Below, one piece after another: positions 59,373 to 64,000 of a stretch of DNA of 64,000 nucleotides. Numbering within the stretch: position 1 is the first letter of the stretch; every line of letters starts with the position of its first letter. Source of the stretch: Tianweitania populi (GTDB taxonomy: Bacteria; Pseudomonadota; Alphaproteobacteria; Rhizobiales; Rhizobiaceae); contig NZ_BMZQ01000001.1 in assembly GCF_014652875.1 (NCBI RefSeq), forward strand, positions 992,001-1,056,000, read 5' to 3'. The translations under genes and the position numbers were made by a program. Below the pieces are notes generated by a model that was not told where the DNA came from, did no database searches, and saw only the letters and a list, made by a program, of their open reading frames with translations.

Positions 59373-61691
59373 ATGCGCGACAGCGACCATTATGAACCCT
59401 ATGAAGGACCGGCTGGCGGATGGGGATCGGTTCAGTCTCTGACTAAGTATGCGCTGGAAGAAGGACATGTTCTTCAGAACTCAGCCATTCTCGCCAAACA
59501 GAACAAGCCTGATGGCTTCGCGTGCGTCAGCTGCGCCTGGGCAAAACCGGCGGATCCGCATCCGGCCGAGTTCTGCGAAAACGGAGCAAAAGCAACCTTC
59601 TGGGAGCTGACCACCAAGCGAGCCGGACCGGACTTCTTTGCACAGCACACGGCCACGGAACTCCAGACTTGGCCGGATTACGATCTGGAAGCCACTGGTC
59701 GGCTTACACACCCGATGCGCTTCAACCACGAAACGGATCGCTATGAGCCAGTCAGCTGGGGCAAGGCCTTCGCAGAAATTGGACGCGAGCTTTCTGCCAT
59801 CCGCGCCGACGATCCGAAGAAAACTGTGTTCTACGCGTCCGGCCGTGCCTCGCTAGAAACGTCCTACATGTATGGACTGATGGCGCGTATCTACGGCAAC
59901 AACAATCTGCCTGATAGCTCCAACATGTGCCATGAATCCACTTCGGTGGCCTTGCCTAAAAGCATCGGCGTACCGGTCGGCACCGTCCGCCTGGATGATT
60001 TCGAAAAGACTGACGCCATCTTCTTTTTTGGTCAGAATGTCGGCTCGAACAGCCCTCGCATGCTTCATGATCTGCAAAAAGCAAGCAAACGCGGCGTTCC
60101 GATCGTCAGCTTCAATCCGCTGAGAGAGCGAGGGCTGGAGCGCTTCACCAATCCGCAGTCGCCCATCGAGATGGCGACAGGAAGCGAAACGCGCATCAGC
60201 AGCGAATATTATCAGGTGAAGGCCGGCGGCGACATCGCCGCTATAACCGGCATCTGCAAAGCGCTTCTTGAAATGGATGCGCAAGCTGTTGAAGCCGGCC
60301 GGCAAAGCCTGCTTGACCACGCCTTCTTGAGCGAGCACACGCACGGTTCAAGCGAGTTCCTCGACTACGTGAAGTCTAGCGACTGGGATGAGCTCGAACG
60401 CCATTCAGGCCTGACGAGCGAGGCGCTCACCCGCGCCGCCACGACCTACGCCAAGGCAGAGCGTGTTATTGGCGTTTACGGCATGGGCCTGACTCAGCAT
60501 AAGCTCGGCGTCACCACCGTTCGAATGCTCGCCAATCTCCTGTTCCTGCGCGGCAACATCGGCAAGGATGGCGCTGGCATCTGTCCCGTGCGCGGCCACT
60601 CCAACGTGCAGGGGCAGCGCACCGTTGGCATTTCGGAGAAACCTGAGCTTGTTCCTCTCGACAAGCTTAAGGCACTCTACCACTTCGAACCCCCAACAGA
60701 GACCGGCTACAGCACGGTGGATGCATGCGGTGCGATTATCCGCGGTGAGGTGAGCGCCTTTATCGGGCTCGGCGGCAACTTCCTCCGTGCCGTGCCCGAG
60801 CGCGAGTTGATGGAACAGGCGTGGCCCAAGATGCGGCTGACCGTCCAGATTGCCACCAAGCTGAACCGGGGGCAGCTCTTCAACGGTGAGGTCGCTTATC
60901 TCCTTCCGTGTCTCGGACGCATCGAGATCGACGAGCAAGCAAGCGGCACGCAGGTGGTGACGATGGAAGACAGTACGTCCTGTATTCACGCCTCTCGCGG
61001 CTTCGCCAAACCTGCGAGCGAGCACCTGCTGTCTGAACCGCGCATCGTCGCGGAAATTGCGAAGGCTACGTTGCCCGACGCGATCCACGTTCCCTGGAGT
61101 GATTGGGTCGACGATTACAGCAAAGTGCGTGATGCGATCGAAGACACTTACCCTGAAATCTTCGAGAATTTTAACGCGCGTATGTTTACGCCAGGCGGCT
61201 TTCCTAAGCCGCTCGCAGCGCGGCATCGCGAATGGAACACCGAGAACGGGAAGGCAAATTTTGTGGTGCCTGAAGCTCTGTCGGCCAGCTTCCAGACGGG
61301 GACCGAGCCGGACGTTCTGCGGCTAATCACGCTACGCAGCAACGACCAGTTCAATACCACGGTTTATGGCTATTCGGATCGCTTCCGCGGCATCAACGGC
61401 ACGCGCATGGTGGTTCTGATGAACACACTAGATATGGAGAGGCTGGACATCCAAAACGGCGAGATCGTCGCGATGGAGACGAAAGCGAACGACCACGTGC
61501 ATCGTCGCATGGAAGGCTTCGAAGTCGTGAACTACAACATTCCCTCGGGCTGCGTCGGCGCATACTATCCAGAGTGCAATGCGCTCATTCCGTTGTGGCA
61601 GCATGCCGACGAGAGCAAGGTTCCGGCCGCAAAATCCGTCCCTGTTCGCGTCGTGAAGATGCAAGCCGCTATGGATCAAACAGCCGCCTAA
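59373..61691 (+). CDS. FdhF/YdeP-family molybdopterin oxidoreductase
   Basis: Predicted bis-molybdopterin-guanine-dinucleotide enzyme of 772 residues related to formate dehydrogenase alpha and YdeP; YdeP has been linked to acid resistance in E. coli. The ATG at 59373 has AGGA 7 bp upstream. Cys51 and Cys54 (CVSC) and Cys68 suggest an Fe-S site, though a full four-cysteine set is not obvious. NMCHESTS (Cys186) is at the expected metal-ligand region. Later: GHSNVQGQRTVGI and the C-terminal dinucleotide-binding domain (RSNDQFNTTVYG). There is no Tat signal, so it is probably cytosolic. No electron-transfer or fdhD gene is adjacent. Confidence 0.88.
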   Translation: MRDSDHYEPYEGPAGGWGSVQSLTKYALEEGHVLQNSAILAKQNKPDGFACVSCAWAKPADPHPAEFCENGAKATFWELTTKRAGPDFFAQHTATELQTWPDYDLEATGRLTHPMRFNHETDRYEPVSWGKAFAEIGRELSAIRADDPKKTVFYASGRASLETSYMYGLMARIYGNNNLPDSSNMCHESTSVALPKSIGVPVGTVRLDDFEKTDAIFFFGQNVGSNSPRMLHDLQKASKRGVPIVSFNPLRERGLERFTNPQSPIEMATGSETRISSEYYQVKAGGDIAAITGICKALLEMDAQAVEAGRQSLLDHAFLSEHTHGSSEFLDYVKSSDWDELERHSGLTSEALTRAATTYAKAERVIGVYGMGLTQHKLGVTTVRMLANLLFLRGNIGKDGAGICPVRGHSNVQGQRTVGISEKPELVPLDKLKALYHFEPPTETGYSTVDACGAIIRGEVSAFIGLGGNFLRAVPERELMEQAWPKMRLTVQIATKLNRGQLFNGEVAYLLPCLGRIEIDEQASGTQVVTMEDSTSCIHASRGFAKPASEHLLSEPRIVAEIAKATLPDAIHVPWSDWVDDYSKVRDAIEDTYPEIFENFNARMFTPGGFPKPLAARHREWNTENGKANFVVPEALSASFQTGTEPDVLRLITLRSNDQFNTTVYGYSDRFRGINGTRMVVLMNTLDMERLDIQNGEIVAMETKANDHVHRRMEGFEVVNYNIPSGCVGAYYPECNALIPLWQHADESKVPAAKSVPVRVVKMQAAMDQTAA

Positions 61692-61730
61692 GGCTGAGCC
61701 GCGGTGTTTGTCATTGGATGATACGGAGGT

Positions 61731-61762
61731 AAGCGATCCCGATCAGGAGGGATCGCTTTTCT
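61731..61762 (+). terminator. Rho-independent terminator after the FdhF-like gene
   Basis: AAGCGATCCC (61731-61740) pairs with GGGATCGCTT (61749-61758) around an 8-nt loop, continuing into TTTTCT. The A-rich left flank means it may also stop the minus-strand gene that ends at 61772. Confidence 0.8.
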
Positions 61763-61771
61763 AACGAACGA

Positions 61772-61969
61772 CTATGGATTGGTCGTCCCACCTGTTCCTG
61801 CAGCAGGAACCTGTTGGCTCGGCGCATTTGTACCCGAATTCTGCTGATCGGAACGCTCCACCGGCGCTGTTTCGGTTATCACCTGACTGTCGAGCAGGCT
61901 GTGCACGGTCCAGACCGCGCCGATCAGCACGACAACCAGCACCAGGATCCAAATTTCGCGTCGCTGCAT
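61772..61969 (-). CDS. Small single-pass membrane protein, 65 residues
   Basis: Not recognised as a known family. Residues about 6-25 (IWILVLVVVLIGAVWTVHSL) form one transmembrane helix after a short basic start (MQRRE); the rest is a Ser/Thr/Gly/Gln/Pro-rich tail likely outside the membrane. Evidence that it is real: GGAG ribosome binding site 9 bp before the ATG, and a candidate EcfG promoter 40 bp further up. It is divergent from the catalase-family gene and converges on the FdhF-like gene's terminator. Confidence 0.65.
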   Translation of the reverse strand: MQRREIWILVLVVVLIGAVWTVHSLLDSQVITETAPVERSDQQNSGTNAPSQQVPAAGTGGTTNP

Positions 61970-62009
61970 GATGTAAGCTCCATAGCGTTACTTGAGGAAG
62001 GTCATCTCG

Positions 62010-62034
62010 AACAACCAAGGCATGATCCGGTTCC
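62010..62034 (-). promoter_or_regulatory. Candidate EcfG-type promoter for the 65-residue membrane protein
   Basis: On the minus strand GGAAC (62034-62030), a 16-nt spacer, then TGTT (62013-62010). It differs from the GGAAC-N16/17-CGTT consensus at one position. A start near 62003 would give a 34-nt leader. Confidence 0.55.
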
Positions 62035-62116
62035 GCTTCCAACTCGGAAGCAACCACAAGGCATCCTGGGAATTGTGACGGTGCTCAGCGTAACACAATC
62101 ATTTCGGGAGCCCGCT

Positions 62117-63217
62117 ATGTCGAGCCAGTCACCCCTTTCCCCGCAGCGCTACTCACCAGCCGTCGATAAGCCCACGCCCGAAGAAGCTGAAGTCGGCCGC
62201 AAGATCGACGAGACGATGGGCAAGGTCCGGGAAAAGACGTTTGAAGATTCCGGTCGCGCGATCCGCAGCGTTCACGCGAAAAGCCATGGCATTCTCCAGG
62301 CTGAGTTGGAGATCGACGGCAATCTGCCGGACGTACTTGCACAGGGCATCTTTGCGCATCCCGGTCGCCACGACGTTCTGATGCGATTCTCCACCATTCC
62401 CGGCGACATCCTTCCAGATAGTGTGTCGACGCCGCGCGGCGTGGCCATCAAGATTTTCGGCGTTGAAGGCGAGCGGCTGCCTGATGCGGAAGAAAGCGGC
62501 AATCAAGACTTCATCATGGTCAACGGTCCAACCTTCCAGGCACCAGACGGCAAAGCCTTTCTCGGCAGCCTGAAGCCTATCGCAGCAACCACCGATCGCG
62601 TGGAAGGCTTGAAGAAGGTCGTATCGGCGGCCGCACGCGGCATCGAGACAGTCGTGGAAGCTGTTGGCGGTGAGAGCGCGATGCTGAAGAGCATGGGCGG
62701 GCAGCTCGAGACCCACATTCTTGGCGACAGCTTCTTCAGCCAGCTTCCTGTCCGGTTCGGCGATTATATTGCCAAAATTTCCATTGCCCCACTTTCCGAC
62801 AACCTGCGCGCGCTCACCGACCAGTCGCTCAACGTCAACGGCGTGCCGGATGGCATCCGAGAGGCGGTTTTAGAGTTCTTCGCGAGCCAGACCGCTGTGT
62901 GGGAAATCCGCGCACAGCTCTGCACCAACCTTGAAGACATGCCGATCGAACCTGCCAACAAGGAATGGAGCGAGGAAGAAAGCCCTTATGTTCGCCTTGG
63001 GATCATCACGGCGAAGCCACAGCGAGCATGGAGTGAAGAGCGCTCGCGGGTCGTGGATGACGGTATGGGCTTCAATCCCTGGAACGGTGTCGAGGCTCAC
63101 AAGCCGCTCGGCTCGCTGATGCGTATGCGCAAAGATGCCTACAGGCACTCTCAGCAATTTCGCAGCGCGCGAAACGGAACGCCGGTGCAGGAGCCAAAAG
63201 CGCTCAACCTGCCCTGA
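62117..63217 (+). CDS. Catalase-family heme protein (small-subunit type)
   Basis: Catalase-like heme peroxidase of 366 residues, shorter than true monofunctional catalases (about 480+). Catalytic-type His in the AIRSVHAKSHGILQAEL strand, RFSTIPGDILPDSVSTPRGVAIKIFG and NQDFIMVNGPTF in place of the usual catalase NTPVFF segment, and a possible proximal Tyr in MRKDAYRHSQQFR near the C terminus. I choose the ATG at 62117 after GGGAG; the upstream frame is not protein-like. A weak EcfG-like element (GGAAT-N15-CGTA, about 62070-62093) may drive it. Likely peroxide or organic peroxide defence. Confidence 0.85.
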   Translation: MSSQSPLSPQRYSPAVDKPTPEEAEVGRKIDETMGKVREKTFEDSGRAIRSVHAKSHGILQAELEIDGNLPDVLAQGIFAHPGRHDVLMRFSTIPGDILPDSVSTPRGVAIKIFGVEGERLPDAEESGNQDFIMVNGPTFQAPDGKAFLGSLKPIAATTDRVEGLKKVVSAAARGIETVVEAVGGESAMLKSMGGQLETHILGDSFFSQLPVRFGDYIAKISIAPLSDNLRALTDQSLNVNGVPDGIREAVLEFFASQTAVWEIRAQLCTNLEDMPIEPANKEWSEEESPYVRLGIITAKPQRAWSEERSRVVDDGMGFNPWNGVEAHKPLGSLMRMRKDAYRHSQQFRSARNGTPVQEPKALNLP

Positions 63218-63238
63218 AGTGAGGCGATTGCATCAAAC

Positions 63239-63273
63239 AAAAAGGCCGGCACTCATTGCCGGCCTTTTTGTTT
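63239..63273. terminator. Bidirectional terminator between the catalase-family gene and ssb
   Basis: AAAAAGGCCGGCA (63239-63251), loop CTCAT, TGCCGGCCTTTTT (63257-63269). The 13-bp stem has U-tracts on both strands, serving the converging catalase-family (+) and ssb (-) transcripts. Confidence 0.93.
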
Positions 63274-63279
63274 GTCTGA

Positions 63280-63810
63280 TCAGAAAGGAATTTCGTCGTC
63301 GAGATCGCGCGAAAAATTACCGCCGCCGCTGCGACCGCCGCGATCATCCGATGGGCTCGACTGACCGAAGTCGGAACCGCCACGACGTCCGCCGCCGCTA
63401 CCGCCGCCGCTATAGCTCGAGCCGCCGCCATACTCGCCAACATCGCCGCCACCGCCACCGCGGGCATCCAGCATCTGCAATTCACCGCGGAACTTCTGCA
63501 GCACGACTTCGGTGCTGTAACGATCCTGGCCGTCCTTGTCCTGCCACTTGCGCGTCTGCAGCGAACCTTCCAGGTACACTTTCATGCCCTTCTTCAGGTA
63601 CTGCTCGGCAACCTTGGCGAGGTTATCGTTGAAGATCACAACGCTGTGCCACTCGGTCTTCTCCTTGCGCTCGCCAGAGTTCTTGTCGCGCCAGGTCTCG
63701 GAGGTCGCAATGCGCAGATTGACGACGGCATCGCCTGAGTTGAGACGACGAATTTCCGGATCAGCTCCGAGGTTTCCCACCAGAATGACTTTGTTGACGC
63801 TACCCGCCAT
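63280..63810 (-). CDS. ssb: Single-stranded DNA-binding protein
   Basis: Binds single-stranded DNA in replication, repair and recombination. The 176 residues: OB fold (1-110) starting [19 protein letters not shown], with [16 protein letters not shown] and [27 protein letters not shown]; a Gly-rich linker (about 118-160); and the acidic C-terminal DDEIPF tip that recruits partner proteins. Upstream, a perfect SOS box lies about 105 bp away in a region presumably shared with a divergent uvrA just past the window edge. Confidence 0.98.
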   Translation of the reverse strand: MAGSVNKVILVGNLGADPEIRRLNSGDAVVNLRIATSETWRDKNSGERKEKTEWHSVVIFNDNLAKVAEQYLKKGMKVYLEGSLQTRKWQDKDGQDRYSTEVVLQKFRGELQMLDARGGGGGDVGEYGGGSSYSGGGSGGGRRGGSDFGQSSPSDDRGGRSGGGNFSRDLDDEIPF

Positions 63811-63914
63811 GATGCTACTCCGTGCTCATCCGAAATCGCTGGCGACCCTATAGGAGCCTTCGCGTTATGTCGCCCGCCGCGTCACGCTTTTCCACGGTCC
63901 GCCGCCAGAACGAT

Positions 63915-63929
63915 GTTCTCTTTTTGTTC
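63915..63929. promoter_or_regulatory. LexA/SOS box (GTTC-N7-GTTC)
   Basis: GTTC (63915-63918), TCTTTTT, GTTC (63926-63929) is the exact alphaproteobacterial LexA operator. CTATAT (63929-63934), a good rhizobial -10, overlaps its right edge and points rightward, where uvrA is expected opposite ssb. No coding frame is evident in 63811-64000. Confidence 0.85.
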
Positions 63930-64000
63930 TATATGCCAGTGCTTTTTTCGCAAGCGGAAAATGCGTGTCATACCTCTAAAATGATGAAGGCTCCGCGCTT

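Overview
The window is a gene-dense chromosomal segment (about 60% G+C by eye) from an alphaproteobacterium of the order Hyphomicrobiales (Rhizobiales), probably Rhizobiaceae or a close family. The evidence is gene order and family content: dusB(nifR3)-ntrBC-ntrYX-trkA-dat-hfq-hflX; eno-ftsB-pdhABC-lpdA-lipA with a lipoyl domain on E1-beta; a fused ispDF; ppiD-trpD-trpC-moaC-moeA; and a bcsN-bcsABZ cellulose locus. I cannot name the species. I see no tRNA, rRNA, CRISPR array, insertion sequence or prophage. No stretch longer than 300 bases lacks a gene.

Layout. 1-2.7 kb: 3' part of mfd (+), converging with a minus-strand operon ppiD-trpD-trpC-moaC-moeA (2.7-8.2 kb) whose genes overlap or abut. 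8.3-16.3 kb (+): tpiA, secG, an L,D-transpeptidase, pyrG, a VOC protein overlapping kdsA, eno and ftsB. 16.4-24.5 kb (+): pyruvate dehydrogenase complex (pdhA, pdhB, pdhC, SGNH esterase, lpdA), a small stress membrane protein behind a candidate EcfG promoter, lipA and a COQ10/RatA-type START protein. 24.5-26.2 kb (-): pncC-like gene and ispDF. 26.3-37.7 kb (+): dusB, two nitrogen two-component systems, trkA, dat, hfq, hflX. 37.6-47.5 kb (-): mazG, a lone ABC substrate-binding protein, then rlpA-dacD-like-tmk-holB-metG-tatD-MBL hydrolase. 47.7-61.7 kb (+): an SDR, bcsN, a coupled 22-codon reading frame, bcsA-bcsB-bcsZ-TPR gene, an acyltransferase and an FdhF/YdeP-type molybdoenzyme. 61.8-64 kb: a 65-residue membrane protein (-), a catalase-family protein (+), ssb (-), and an SOS box facing the right edge, where uvrA would be expected.

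How the genes work together. PDH, its lipoate source LipA and enolase form a pyruvate/acetyl-CoA block. MoaC and MoeA build the molybdenum cofactor that the FdhF-like enzyme near the right end would need. NtrBC and NtrYX sense nitrogen and redox state, with Hfq and TrkA downstream. The bcs cluster makes cellulose: BcsA has the glycosyltransferase motifs and a PilZ domain with intact c-di-GMP-binding motifs.

Most unusual points: a 22-codon reading frame with a good ribosome binding site whose stop codon overlaps the bcsA start; a DacD/PBP5-like protein that has lost both the catalytic serine (AxxK) and the KTG lysine (GTG); two candidate EcfG general-stress promoters, each before a small membrane protein; a textbook GTTC-N7-GTTC SOS box; and strong hairpins before ntrY, hfq and pdhA. 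I found no wholly new multi-gene system. The bcs locus with its leader frame, barrel-less TPR protein and acyltransferase is the best candidate for new biology.
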